Positions 9,909 to 20,040 of a DNA stretch of 64,000 nucleotides are shown piece by piece. The notes under the pieces are model-generated. The model did not search any database. It worked only from the letters and a program-made list of their open reading frames with translations, and was not told where the DNA came from. Within the stretch, counting starts at the first letter, position 1; each line of letters starts with the position of its first letter. Origin of the DNA: an uncultured Actinomycetes bacterium (GTDB taxonomy: Bacteria > Actinomycetota > Acidimicrobiia > Acidimicrobiales > RAAP-2); contig CAIQPR010000010.1 of assembly GCA_903873775.1 (NCBI GenBank), positions 49,117-113,116 on the forward strand, read 5' to 3'. The translations under genes and the position numbers were made by a program.

Positions 9909-11483
9909 GTGGGTCGCAAGATTTTGTTCATCACCACGGACCAGCAGCGCTACGACACACTCGGCTGCAACGGCGGTGTTCTGTCACGCACTCCCGTGGT
10001 GGACCGCCTCGCGGCCGAAGGGGTTCGCTTTACGCGGTGCCAGCCGACGTCGGTGGTGTGCATGCCGTCGCGTGCGTCCATGTTGACCGGACAGTTCCCG
10101 ACGCGCCACGGTGCCTGGATGAATGGTGTGCCTCTCGCGGTCGACGCGCCTTCTGTCGCGGCCGAGCTACACGACCACGGCTACCGCACGGCCTTGATTG
10201 GTAAGGCGCACTTCGAACCGTTTCTCGATCCTTTTGGGCGATTCGCCGAAAACTCCCTCGCTTCGCTGGGCATCCCCACGATCGAGCAGCCGTGGTTTGA
10301 CGGTCGACGGGGACCGCACCGGGGTTTTGACCACCTGGAGTTCGCCACCCACGGGGCCGTCGGCCCCCTGCACTACGCCAAGTGGCTCCAGCAACATCAT
10401 CCCGAAGCGCTCGGAGGGTTCTTCCCGGTTCTTGACGGCGACCTCAACGTGTCCGCCGAAGGTGGCGGCGATAGCGGGGCTCCGCAGGTCAAGCTCAACA
10501 ACATTCCTCGCGACTGGTACCACACGGACTGGGTTGCCGACCGAACAATCTCGTGGCTCAACTCGGTGGATCCGGCGGATGACTGGTTCTGTTGGATGAG
10601 TTTCCCCGATCCTCACCACCCGTGGGATCCGCCGGCGTCGGAAGTGGGACGCGTGAACTGGCGTGACGTTGATCTTCCGGAGAATTACCCGACAACCGCC
10701 GAGGAGCGAGAGGCTCTGTTGGACCAAAAGGCCCGGCACTGGAGGCTCTGGTACGACGGGAAACTCGTCAGTAACTACGAAGCCCCGCACAAATGGGTGC
10801 CGGCGTCGTTGACGGCGGACCAGGTTCGCGAAGTGAACGCGCTCAACGCGGTCGAGGTGGAACTCATCGACGAGGCCATTGGCCGCGTCCTCGCGGCCAT
10901 CGAGGCCCGTGGGTGGACGGACGACGTCGACATCATCTTCACAACCGATCACGGTGAGTTCCAAGGCGACTTTGGGCTCCTGTTCAAGGGTCCCTATCAC
11001 GTGGATTCCCTGATGCGCCTCCCGCTGATTTGGCGGCCCGCGCCGTCGGCGGGCGTGGCACCGGGTGTCGTGAGCGCTCCGGTGAATCTTGTGTCGCTGG
11101 CGTCGACCTTTCTTGAGGTCGCGGGCCTGCCGCCGACGCCGTGGGTCGAGGGGGCCGCACTGCCGGTGAGCGACGCCGACGCGGCGTCGAGGGGCATGAC
11201 GTCATCGATCACCGAGTGGGATTCGGCCCTCTTCGGCGTCGACGTGCACGTGCGGTCGGTGGTGACGAGCGAGTATCTCTATACCGAGTACCTCCCCGGT
11301 ACGGTCCACGACGGCTCCGAAGGTGAGCTCTACGTCCTGGCCGACGACCCTCTGCAGCGCGTGAATCGATTTGGCGACGCCCAGTACGCCAGCGTGCGGG
11401 AGGAACTGCACGCCCAGATTGCCGACCACGTGACGAGGCCCGGACTCCCCGAGCACCTCGAACCAGTTGTGGCGCCCGTGTGA
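9909..11483 (+). CDS. sulfatase (formylglycine-type)
   Basis: FITTDQQRYDTLGCNG; CMPSRASMLTGQ (C-x-P-S-R); TTDHGEFQGDFGLLFKGPYH. Confidence 0.92.
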   Translation: MGRKILFITTDQQRYDTLGCNGGVLSRTPVVDRLAAEGVRFTRCQPTSVVCMPSRASMLTGQFPTRHGAWMNGVPLAVDAPSVAAELHDHGYRTALIGKAHFEPFLDPFGRFAENSLASLGIPTIEQPWFDGRRGPHRGFDHLEFATHGAVGPLHYAKWLQQHHPEALGGFFPVLDGDLNVSAEGGGDSGAPQVKLNNIPRDWYHTDWVADRTISWLNSVDPADDWFCWMSFPDPHHPWDPPASEVGRVNWRDVDLPENYPTTAEEREALLDQKARHWRLWYDGKLVSNYEAPHKWVPASLTADQVREVNALNAVEVELIDEAIGRVLAAIEARGWTDDVDIIFTTDHGEFQGDFGLLFKGPYHVDSLMRLPLIWRPAPSAGVAPGVVSAPVNLVSLASTFLEVAGLPPTPWVEGAALPVSDADAASRGMTSSITEWDSALFGVDVHVRSVVTSEYLYTEYLPGTVHDGSEGELYVLADDPLQRVNRFGDAQYASVREELHAQIADHVTRPGLPEHLEPVVAPV

Positions 11484-11504
11484 GTGGCCGGTAGCCTGCT
11501 CTGC

Positions 11505-12398
11505 ATGGCTGACACCGTTATTCAAGGTTTACCGATCGATCCCGTCGAGCAGTTCCGCAGCGTTGCTCTTCCCAACTGGGTGCGCAGCGAGGGATTCGAG
11601 GACGTTCACTACGACGTGGCCGACGGTATTGCCAAGATCACGATTAATCGCCCCGAGCGACGTAACGCGTTCCGCCCGCAGACTTTGTTTGAGTTGTCAC
11701 GAGCCTTCGAAATGGCGCGCGATGACATTTCGGTCGGCGCGATCATCTTGACGGGGGAGGGACCCGACGCCTTCTGCAGCGGAGGTGACCAGAAGATCCG
11801 CGGCAACGATGGATACATCGGCAACGACGAGGTGGCCCAGCACGGCGTAGGACGACTCAACGTCCTCGACCTGCAGATTCAGATCCGTCGGTTGCCGAAG
11901 CCTGTTGTGGCGTCCATCGCGGGCTACGCAATTGGCGGAGGGCACATTCTCCACTTGGTTTGCGACCTCTCGATTGCTGCGGACAATGCGCGGTTCGGCC
12001 AAACGGGGCCCAAGGTGGGCTCCTTCGACGGCGGCTACGGCTCGTCGCTTCTCGCGCGCACCATTGGGCTCAAGCGCGCGAAGGAAGTGTGGTTTCTCTG
12101 TCGACAGTACGACGCGGCCACCGCCCTCGAATGGGGCTTGGTGAACGCCGTCGTCCCGCTTGCGGATCTCGAACGAGAAACAGTGGCGTGGTGTCGCCAG
12201 ATGCTCACGTTGTCGCCCATTGCGTTGCGCATGTTGAAGGCGGGCTTTAACGCCGCCGACGACGGGCTCGCGGGCGTCCAGCAGTTGGCGGGGGACGCAA
12301 CGATGCTCTTCTATATGTCCGAAGAAGGACAAGAGGGCCGCAACGCGTTCGTCGAGCATCGCGCGCCGGACTTTTCGAAGTACCCGAAGCGTCCGTGA
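11505..12398 (+). CDS. menB: 1,4-dihydroxy-2-naphthoyl-CoA synthase
   Basis: Crotonase fold with [65 protein letters not shown]. Confidence 0.95.
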   Translation: MADTVIQGLPIDPVEQFRSVALPNWVRSEGFEDVHYDVADGIAKITINRPERRNAFRPQTLFELSRAFEMARDDISVGAIILTGEGPDAFCSGGDQKIRGNDGYIGNDEVAQHGVGRLNVLDLQIQIRRLPKPVVASIAGYAIGGGHILHLVCDLSIAADNARFGQTGPKVGSFDGGYGSSLLARTIGLKRAKEVWFLCRQYDAATALEWGLVNAVVPLADLERETVAWCRQMLTLSPIALRMLKAGFNAADDGLAGVQQLAGDATMLFYMSEEGQEGRNAFVEHRAPDFSKYPKRP

Positions 12399-13270
12399 GC
12401 GACGTCACCCCCGGTCCACTCCGGCGTTGGGTCTTGGCTGCGCGCACGCGCACGCTGCCCGCCGCCATCGTTCCTGTCGCGATCGGTGCCGCTGCCGTTC
12501 GGCCCGCGACGGTGAATTGGCTGAACACCGGGTTCTGTGTTCTGATCGCCCTGGCCCTCCAGATTGGGACCAACTACGCCAACGATTACTCCGACGGCAT
12601 CAAGGGAACTGACGAAGTGCGCGTGGGTCCTTTCCGACTGACGGCATCGAAGTTGGTCCCCGCCTCCGCGGTCAAGCGTGCTGCGTTCGTTGCCTTTGGT
12701 CTCGCGGCGGTCCTCGGTCTCGTCCTCGCGGCGCGGTCGTCGTGGTGGATGGTTCTCATCGGAGCGTCGGCGATCGCCGCGGGGTGGTTCTACACCGGAG
12801 GCCCGAAGCCCTACGGGTACTACGGCTTCGGCGAATTGTTCGTGATGGTCTATTTCGGCTTCGTGGCGACGGTCGGAACAAGTTTTGTGCAGGGTCATTA
12901 CATTCCCACGCGCGCGTGGTGGTTGGCTCTCGCCGCGGGGGGCGCAGCGTGCGCACTTCTCGAAGCCAACAACCTGCGTGACGTGGCGGGCGATCGCCAG
13001 AGTGGCAAGAAGACGCTGGCCGCCCGTCTCGGTCGTGAACGGGGTTCATGGCTCATGGTGGTGTGTGTGGCGGCAATCCTTGTTGGATCGGTTGTCGGTG
13101 GACACTGGATCGCCGGCGTGGTGGCGCTTGTTCTGTACGCGCTCCCGTTACGCATGACGTTCTCGCCTCGTCAGGGCCGTGAACTTCTGCCACTCCTCGC
13201 CGCCGCGGCGCGGTCACAGCTCCTGTTGGGTGTTGTGCTCGTCGTCACGTGCGTGATCGTTCATCCGTAA
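12395..13270 (+). CDS. menA: 1,4-dihydroxy-2-naphthoate polyprenyltransferase
   Basis: [56 protein letters not shown]. Confidence 0.95.
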   Translation: MSDVTPGPLRRWVLAARTRTLPAAIVPVAIGAAAVRPATVNWLNTGFCVLIALALQIGTNYANDYSDGIKGTDEVRVGPFRLTASKLVPASAVKRAAFVAFGLAAVLGLVLAARSSWWMVLIGASAIAAGWFYTGGPKPYGYYGFGELFVMVYFGFVATVGTSFVQGHYIPTRAWWLALAAGGAACALLEANNLRDVAGDRQSGKKTLAARLGRERGSWLMVVCVAAILVGSVVGGHWIAGVVALVLYALPLRMTFSPRQGRELLPLLAAAARSQLLLGVVLVVTCVIVHP

Positions 13271-14019
13271 CGCGCACAAAAGGCGGCCACGAGAGCCGCG
13301 GTCAGCGCCGGCTGCTGGAGGTGGGCGGCGTGTCCCGCGCCCGGAACCAGAGACGCCTCTCCCCGTGGAGCGTCGTGTGCGAGTGCGAGAGCCTCAGTGG
13401 CGAATCGGTCATCAGCGGCTCCCGCGATAGCGAGAATCGGCATGGGGAGAGACGGGATGTCCTCTCCGAGCCACCTCTGTGTGCCGGTGCCGGAGAGTCG
13501 CAACGATGACGCGAGCCCAGCGGCATCGTTCGCCTGGCGCGCACGGCGCTCCGCTTCGTCGACCGGCAGACGGGCGAACATCGGCTGAGCGAGCCATTCG
13601 TCGATAAAAGCGTCCGCTCCCACGTGTTCGATGTGGCGAGCGAGGGTTTCATCACGCTGGCGTCTCGCCGCCCGCGCGTTCGGCGTGGGCAGTCCTCGCG
13701 TGGCGCCCACAAGGATGAGCGCGCGCAGCTTTTCGGGGTGCCGCAGAGCGAGATGGAGAGCGACGCGACCTCCTAGTGAGTACCCACCGACGATGACGGG
13801 ATCCACGGGAAGTGTGGCCGCAATGTCATCGGCCGTCTCCTCGAGTGTCCGCGCGTGATGTCGCTGGGAACCGTGGCCCGGCAGGTCAGGTCCTACGACT
13901 GGTCGTTGACCTGCCAGAATTGACCGGAACCGATGCGCGGAAGCTCCCGTTTGGGTGAAGCCGTGCAGCCAGTACAACGGAGTAGCCGTCGACGGCGCGT
14001 CGGTTGAATCGAGAGGCAT
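13261..14019 (-). CDS. menH: alpha/beta hydrolase, probable MenH (SHCHC synthase)
   Basis: LHGFTQTGAS, VGPDLPGHGSQ, VIVGGYSLGGRVALHLALRHPE; convergent to menA and next to menD. Confidence 0.85.
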   Translation of the reverse strand: MPLDSTDAPSTATPLYWLHGFTQTGASAHRFRSILAGQRPVVGPDLPGHGSQRHHARTLEETADDIAATLPVDPVIVGGYSLGGRVALHLALRHPEKLRALILVGATRGLPTPNARAARRQRDETLARHIEHVGADAFIDEWLAQPMFARLPVDEAERRARQANDAAGLASSLRLSGTGTQRWLGEDIPSLPMPILAIAGAADDRFATEALALAHDAPRGEASLVPGAGHAAHLQQPALTAALVAAFCARYG

Positions 14020-14024
14020 GACAG

Positions 14025-15671
14025 GTGAGCGTATCGAGCACGAGTGACGTGCAAGCCACGTTCGTGGCCACCCTGGTTGATGAATGGATCGCGGCGGGCG
14101 TCACCGATGCCGTCGTGTGCCCCGGTTCTCGCTCGACGCCTCTGTCGCTCGCGCTCGCCGCGCGCGCCGAGATCCGTACGCACGTCCGTATTGACGAACG
14201 TTCGGCCGCTTTTTTTGCGCTGGGTCGAGCCCTCCGGTCGCGACGACCGGTGATCATCGTGGTCACGAGTGGTACCGCCGCGATGGAACTCCACGCCGCC
14301 GTGGCGGAGGCCGATCTCGCCGGGGTTCCGTTGATTGTGGTGACCGCGGACCGCCCACCAGAACTGCACGGGATCGGCGCTCCTCAAACGGTGCGGCAAC
14401 GAGAGCTCTACGCGACTCTCGTGCGGCGTTACGAAGAGCCCGGTGTCGCTCGCCTCGAAGCCCAGGCAAGTTGGCGTCCTCTGGCGCGTCGCCTCGTGGA
14501 ATCAGCGACGAGCGCACATGCTGGCCCGGTCCATCTCAACGCGGCGTTCGTGGAACCACTCGTGGGTCAACCGGGTCCGCTTCCTCCCGCGCGCGACGGC
14601 GGATGGCGGACCTCGTCAACAGTGGATGCGCCGTTCGACTTTGACGCGGACGGCCGCCGGGTTCTCGTTGTTCTCGGTCCCGGGTCTCCCGAAGGCCTCG
14701 GTGACCTCGCGCACCGCCGTGGGTGGGTCGTCCTGACCGACGCCACCGGGCGAGGAGGCATCGCGCACTTTGACGCGCTCTTGCGGCACGATCACGTCGC
14801 CGCCACACTGCGTCCTGACGTCGTCATTCGCGGCGGGGGTCTACCCGCGTCGAAGGTCCTCGGTCAACGTCTGCGTGAGTGGGCCTGCCCGACGGTGGCC
14901 GTGTCCACCGGGGCGCCGGTGGCTGATCCGGACGCTACGGTCACTGCGGTCGTGCACGCGTCATCTGTCGATGGCGATGCCTCGACGCCGGGTGACCGCG
15001 ACTACGTGGACGCCTGGACGAGATACGAGGCCGTCGCCCAGTCCGTGGTGTCGGACAAGGAGTCGGCGCACGACCTTGATGAGCCCAGTCTCGCTCGGAC
15101 TCTCGTCTCCTACGGTGCCGCCCACGACGTTCCGCTCGTTGTTGGTTCGTCGATGCCTATTCGCGAAGTTGAGTGGTGGAGCGATACCGCGCGTGGTCCG
15201 GTGTATGCGAATCGTGGCGCGAACGGCATCGACGGCGTCACGTCGACGGTGCTCGGGGTCGCCGCGGGCGAGCGTGCCATCGGGTTCGTTGGAGACGTCA
15301 CGTTCCTCCACGACGTGAGCGCGCTCACCGACGGGCTCGGTAGTGCGGGCGGGTCCGCAGCCATCGTCGTGGCCGATAACGGTGGCGGAGGGATCTTCGC
15401 GTTCTTACCGCAAGCCTCGGTGGTGGACGAGACGACTTTTTCTCAGGTGTTTCTCACTCCACGCCATCACGACCTCGCGGCGATCGCCCGTGGATTTGGT
15501 CACCGCGCGACGGTCGTCTCGTCGCGAGATGATCTGGTGCGGGCACTCGACAACACGTGGCGTGCTGATGGCGTACACGTCATTGTGGCCAAGGTTCCTG
15601 ACGTTCACAGCAACGTGACGCGCCACGAGGAGCTGAACAGCGCTATTGCGCGCGCCCTGGACGCCCAGTGA
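14025..15671 (+). CDS. menD: SEPHCHC synthase
   Basis: VVCPGSRSTPLSLALAA, VTSGTAAMELHAAVAEADLAGVPLIVVTADRP, ADNGGGGIFAFLPQ. Confidence 0.96.
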   Translation: MSVSSTSDVQATFVATLVDEWIAAGVTDAVVCPGSRSTPLSLALAARAEIRTHVRIDERSAAFFALGRALRSRRPVIIVVTSGTAAMELHAAVAEADLAGVPLIVVTADRPPELHGIGAPQTVRQRELYATLVRRYEEPGVARLEAQASWRPLARRLVESATSAHAGPVHLNAAFVEPLVGQPGPLPPARDGGWRTSSTVDAPFDFDADGRRVLVVLGPGSPEGLGDLAHRRGWVVLTDATGRGGIAHFDALLRHDHVAATLRPDVVIRGGGLPASKVLGQRLREWACPTVAVSTGAPVADPDATVTAVVHASSVDGDASTPGDRDYVDAWTRYEAVAQSVVSDKESAHDLDEPSLARTLVSYGAAHDVPLVVGSSMPIREVEWWSDTARGPVYANRGANGIDGVTSTVLGVAAGERAIGFVGDVTFLHDVSALTDGLGSAGGSAAIVVADNGGGGIFAFLPQASVVDETTFSQVFLTPRHHDLAAIARGFGHRATVVSSRDDLVRALDNTWRADGVHVIVAKVPDVHSNVTRHEELNSAIARALDAQ

Positions 15672-16405
15672 TCGCGACTCTGCCCTCATCGCTCCTCGCC
15701 GCGATTCCGGTGGCCATCGCAGCGGGTTTCGTGTCGTTCGTCTCGCCGTGCGTGCTTCCCCTGCTGCCGGGGTATTTAGGATTTCTCAGTGGGTCCCTCG
15801 GGACCGTCAGCGTTCGTCGACCGGGACGCACGGTACTTGGCGCGATGGCGTTCATCCTCGGATTCACTCTCGTTTTCGTGTCCTACGGCGCGCTCTTTGG
15901 TGAGCTCGGCAACACGTTGAAGACGGATCAGCGAACCATTTCCATCATCTTTGGCGTCGTCACGATCGTCATGGGCATGCTGTTTGCGGGTTGGCTGCCG
16001 TCGGCGTGGCTCCTGCGCGAGCGGCGGGTCCACTTCTTGCCGTCGGCCACCGTGTTTGGGGCGCTCTTGCTCGGGTTCTTCTTCGGTGTCGGTTGGTCGC
16101 CCTGCATTGGTCCGACCCTCGCCGCTGTGGTGGGGCTCGCGTCCTCGTCGTCGGGGGCGAGCGCGGCGCGCGGTTCGACGCTGGCGTTCTTCTACTGCGT
16201 GGGCCTCGGCATCCCCTTCATCGTGTTCGCCTTGTTCGGGGAATGGGCGACGGGCACGTCGAAGTGGCTGCGCCGACACCAGCACACTCTCGCCGTCGTT
16301 GGCGGCATCATGCTCATCGTCGTGGGTGTTCTCGAGGTCACCGGTCTCTGGGCGCATTTCGTCATTTATCTCCAGGACCACCTTCAGGTGAGTCTGCCTC
16401 TGTAG
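15668..16405 (+). CDS. ccdA: cytochrome c biogenesis protein CcdA family
   Basis: VSFVSPCVLPLLPGYLGFLSG, GWSPCIGPTLAAV; six TM segments. Confidence 0.92.
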   Translation: MIATLPSSLLAAIPVAIAAGFVSFVSPCVLPLLPGYLGFLSGSLGTVSVRRPGRTVLGAMAFILGFTLVFVSYGALFGELGNTLKTDQRTISIIFGVVTIVMGMLFAGWLPSAWLLRERRVHFLPSATVFGALLLGFFFGVGWSPCIGPTLAAVVGLASSSSGASAARGSTLAFFYCVGLGIPFIVFALFGEWATGTSKWLRRHQHTLAVVGGIMLIVVGVLEVTGLWAHFVIYLQDHLQVSLPL

Positions 16406-16434
16406 TTGCGCGAGCGCCCTCGTAGACTTCCGTC

Positions 16435-17718
16435 ATGACATTGCGCGCAGATCTCGCCTTCCGCGGACTTGTTCATCAGGTGACTGATGACACCGTCCTC
16501 GACCGCCTTTCGGCCGGCGGCGTCACGGTCTACGCGGGCTTCGACCCCACCGCACCGTCTCTCCACCTCGGACACTTGCTTCAGATGTGCAACCTGCGCC
16601 GCTTCCAACTGGCGGGCAACCGTCCCATCACGCTCGCCGGTGGCGGTACGGGCATGATTGGTGACCCCAGTTTCAAAGATGCCGAGCGCAAACTTCTCGG
16701 GCCCGAAGAATTGGCCTACAACGTGTCACGCATTCGCGAGCAACTGGGTAGGTTCCTTGATTTCTCGCCCGCCGCTGGTCCGGCCCAGGCGGTACTGCTC
16801 GACAATGCGGCGTGGTTAACGACCATCCCGCTGACCGACTTCTTGCGCGACGTCGGCAAGCACGTGACCGTCAATCAGATGATCGCCAAAGATTCCGTGA
16901 AGTCACGCCTTGATCGCGACGACGTGGGCTTGTCCTTTACGGAATTCAGCTACATGTTGTTGCAGGCCTACGACTTCTACCGCTTGCACGTCGATCAAGG
17001 ATGCACGTTGCAAATCGGCGGTTCGGATCAGTGGGGCAACATCACCGTGGGGACCGATCTCGTCCGGAAGATGGCGGGCGCCCAGGTCTTCGGGTTGACG
17101 TCACCTCTACTCCTGCGCTCGGACGGCAAGAAGTTCGGTAAAACCGAGGGCGGCAACGAAAATGTCTGGCTCGACCCGGCTCTCACGTCACCTTTCAAAC
17201 TGCACCAATTCCTCCTCAACAGTGACGACGAACTAGTGCCCACCATGCTGCGCTTCTTCACGTTCTTGTCCCACGACGAGATCACGCAGTTGGACGAGCA
17301 GATTCGCACGAACCCGCAGCGTCGCGACGCGCAACGTGCCTTGGCCCGCGAGGTGGTCACCATCGTGCACGGGGGTGACGCGGCCACGGCAGCCGAGCGA
17401 GCGGGAGAGGCACTGTTCTCCGAAGCTATCGCGGAGCTGGATGAGGCCACGCTGCTCGACGCCACCGCGGATGCCCCGTCGAGCCACTGGTCGCGGGAGG
17501 ACCTGCTCGCGGGCGTCGATCCCGTCGAGATACTGGTTCGCTGCGAACTTGCGTCCTCGCGCGGCGAGGCACGTCGATTCCTCGATCAGGGCGGTGTGTA
17601 CGTCAACAATGTCCGCATTGATCCGGCGAACATGGTCACCCTCGACGCCGCACTGCTCGGTAAGTACCTCGTGGTGCGACGCGGGCGGCGCAGCACGCAC
17701 GTCATCGTGGCGGCATGA
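16435..17718 (+). CDS. tyrS: tyrosyl-tRNA synthetase
   Basis: YAGFDPTAPSLHLGHLLQ, GGSDQWGNI, DGKKFGKTEGG; C-terminal S4 domain. Confidence 0.97.
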   Translation: MTLRADLAFRGLVHQVTDDTVLDRLSAGGVTVYAGFDPTAPSLHLGHLLQMCNLRRFQLAGNRPITLAGGGTGMIGDPSFKDAERKLLGPEELAYNVSRIREQLGRFLDFSPAAGPAQAVLLDNAAWLTTIPLTDFLRDVGKHVTVNQMIAKDSVKSRLDRDDVGLSFTEFSYMLLQAYDFYRLHVDQGCTLQIGGSDQWGNITVGTDLVRKMAGAQVFGLTSPLLLRSDGKKFGKTEGGNENVWLDPALTSPFKLHQFLLNSDDELVPTMLRFFTFLSHDEITQLDEQIRTNPQRRDAQRALAREVVTIVHGGDAATAAERAGEALFSEAIAELDEATLLDATADAPSSHWSREDLLAGVDPVEILVRCELASSRGEARRFLDQGGVYVNNVRIDPANMVTLDAALLGKYLVVRRGRRSTHVIVAA

Positions 17719-18149
17719 AGGTTCGACTCGCGCTCGTGGCCATGAGCGCGCTCCTGTTGTCATCGTGCGGCACGGTGAGCTCGTCGCAAGCGGTGCGGAC
17801 GTGGACGAAGCAATCGAATTTCACGTCGAATACTGCGACCATCGTGCGCGACATGCGGACCTCAGCGGCGCAACTGCGGGACGCGTCATCGGCTGCTCCT
17901 GTCCTTCACACCGTCTGCGGCGTCCTACTCACGGACACCGAAGCGGCCAACTCGTCGTTACCCACGCCCGATCAACAGGCCACGAAATGGCTCGGCCTCG
18001 CCTACGCCGACATCGGAGCCGGCGCCAATACGTGCTACAACGCGGCCACGAGCGCGACGCTCCGGGCGCGGGCGTTGAACTACCTCCGACGCGGATCGGC
18101 GGAGTTGAATTTCGGCGTTCTTCGCCTCGGTTCGGCCGCCGCGGGATAG
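17715..18149 (+). CDS. putative lipoprotein
   Basis: N-terminal signal with lipobox LLLSSC. Confidence 0.65.
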   Translation: MKVRLALVAMSALLLSSCGTVSSSQAVRTWTKQSNFTSNTATIVRDMRTSAAQLRDASSAAPVLHTVCGVLLTDTEAANSSLPTPDQQATKWLGLAYADIGAGANTCYNAATSATLRARALNYLRRGSAELNFGVLRLGSAAAG

Positions 18150-18156
18150 TGCCGTC

Positions 18157-18699
18157 ATGAGGCTTCTCCGCGTGATGGACGACGATGAGCGTCGACGTCG
18201 TGCGGTGTGGAGCGTGCCCACTCCGCTGTGCGTGTTGGGGACGGTGGACACGAACGACACGCCACATCTCATGAACATTTCGTGGGTGACACCCGTCGCC
18301 AACGAGCCCTCAACCTTCGTGATGTCGGTCGAACGTGACGCGCGAAGCCATCAACTGTTGCTGCGTCGAGGGGTGTTTACGTTGAGCATGCTCGACGCGA
18401 CGCAACGTGAGTGGGGGCGCGCCTTCGTGAAGCCCACACTGGACTATGACGCGGGACCTCCTGAAATGATCGGCCCCGCCGAGATCGCGCGATCCGCCCA
18501 CGGTGCGCCCTACCTGGTCGCCGCCGCCAGTGTTCTTGCCGGTACGGCGCGGCACCTGGAGGATGTGGGCACACACGCTCTGTGGCTCGGTGAACTCGAG
18601 GAAGTGGCCGTGCGAGACGACGTGTTGGAGGGTCCTGCGTCAGCGCACGCGGTGAAGATCTTGGGCGTTCACGACACGCGGATGAACTACGGGCGCTAG
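18157..18699 (+). CDS. flavin reductase family (FMN-binding split barrel) protein
   Basis: PTPLCVLGTVDTNDTPHLMNISWVTPVANEPSTFVMSV. Confidence 0.8.
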   Translation: MRLLRVMDDDERRRRAVWSVPTPLCVLGTVDTNDTPHLMNISWVTPVANEPSTFVMSVERDARSHQLLLRRGVFTLSMLDATQREWGRAFVKPTLDYDAGPPEMIGPAEIARSAHGAPYLVAAASVLAGTARHLEDVGTHALWLGELEEVAVRDDVLEGPASAHAVKILGVHDTRMNYGR

Positions 18700-18920
18700 T
18701 TCGTGGGAGGTCGTAGATCGATTTCCAAGCGCAAAATCCCGTCCACGAGTGAGGCCGTGGCATCGCCCAGCATCGCGTAATCCTGGAAATCGAGGCGCGC
18801 TGCTTCAATGAAACGCTGCCGTTCGGGTCCTTCCACGGGAGGGAGTCCGCGCTTGCGAACTGCCTCGGCGCGGGCGCGAAAGCGCTCAATCATGTCTTGG
18901 GGATCAAAGGAGTTGGCCAC
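18696..18920 (-). CDS. conserved small hypothetical protein (74 aa)
   Basis: ORF whose stop codon overlaps that of the convergent flavin reductase gene (CTAG). Confidence 0.65.
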   Translation of the reverse strand: MANSFDPQDMIERFRARAEAVRKRGLPPVEGPERQRFIEAARLDFQDYAMLGDATASLVDGILRLEIDLRPPTN

Positions 18921-19035
18921 AGGCGAATGTTATGGCCCGTCGTCGATTGGGTGTCGAGTTGGTAACATGGAACCCGCAGCGCACCGAGTGCGCAAGGCCG
19001 CCGCCGTTTCGGCCCGCGGTCAGTGAGGAGTTGAC

Positions 19036-19248
19036 GTGAAAAAAGGCCGCCACCGTCGGTTTGTCGAAGCACGTGAATTGAAGCGCTCGGTTGGCCCGCG
19101 GGCCACGACGTGTGAAGAGTGTGGGGCTGAACCTGAAGACGTCCACGCGGAGTGGTGTCTCGCCGAAGAGGATCGCTACGAAGAGATCCTGGGCAACTTG
19201 CCGCGTACGGTGTCCGTTGAGGACGACCCGCTCGCGGCCGAAGGCTAA
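19036..19248 (+). CDS. small Cys-containing (possible Zn-ribbon) hypothetical protein
   Basis: CEECGAEPEDVHAEWC; SD gaggag upstream of GTG. Confidence 0.65.
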   Translation: MKKGRHRRFVEARELKRSVGPRATTCEECGAEPEDVHAEWCLAEEDRYEEILGNLPRTVSVEDDPLAAEG

Positions 19249-19985
19249 TTCTTCCGTCGCAACGCGGGGTGCGGTAGGCGAGTGCCGGTGGGTTGGGCGC
19301 GACGAGAGTCCAGGTACGCGTAGAGCCGGTCGTAGGTTTTTTGGCCAATCATTGCAATGAGTTCGTCCTTCATGGAATCGACGACTCTGGTGTCGCCGAC
19401 GAAAGCGTCGGATGACTCCGTGCACCACCAGTGGAAGTCATCTCCACCTTCTCCCCAGTGCTGACGGTCCCATTGGCGGATCGTGGTCGTGACGTGACCG
19501 CGGTCGTCGACCTCTTCGTCGCGGCGTAGTGGGAGCTGCCAGCAGACTTCCGGCTTGAGGGGGATGTACGACTCCCCGGTATCCATGGACAGCACGTGCA
19601 GCGCACACCCCGGGCCGCGGTGAAAATCCGGACGATTGAGGAAAATGCACGCGTCCTGCACGAGCCGTGTGACGATCTCCCCGTTTTTCTTGACCCGGGT
19701 CGTTCCGTTCTTTCCCTTGGCCCGGAACTGCCACTGATCGTCGGTCAGTCGCAATGCCGCTTTTTCGACGCGCCGCTGATCTTTTTCGTCCACGAAATGG
19801 GCTCCGTAACTGCAACATCCTTGGACCAGTTCTTCCGCCGGTCCCGTGAGCACGCCTTGACACCCACGACCGAAGATGCAGGTCCAGGGGCTCTCCAGAA
19901 AGGTGACGTCAAAGACCCATGTCTGCTCGAGCTTGTCGTCGTCGAAACTGATCCATTCGTGGGCGTCACTGGGAATTCGCGTCAT
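19245..19985 (-). CDS. hypothetical Cys-rich protein
   Basis: WTCIFGRGCQGV...VQGCCSYGAHF...CALHVLSMDTGESYIPLKPEVCWQLP; TAGTTT-N6-ATG upstream. Confidence 0.75.
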   Translation of the reverse strand: MTRIPSDAHEWISFDDDKLEQTWVFDVTFLESPWTCIFGRGCQGVLTGPAEELVQGCCSYGAHFVDEKDQRRVEKAALRLTDDQWQFRAKGKNGTTRVKKNGEIVTRLVQDACIFLNRPDFHRGPGCALHVLSMDTGESYIPLKPEVCWQLPLRRDEEVDDRGHVTTTIRQWDRQHWGEGGDDFHWWCTESSDAFVGDTRVVDSMKDELIAMIGQKTYDRLYAYLDSRRAQPTGTRLPHPALRRKN

Positions 19986-20040
19986 CCCGCGAAACTAGTT
20001 GGCGCAACGACGGACGACGTGCACCTCTACACTTTCTTCC

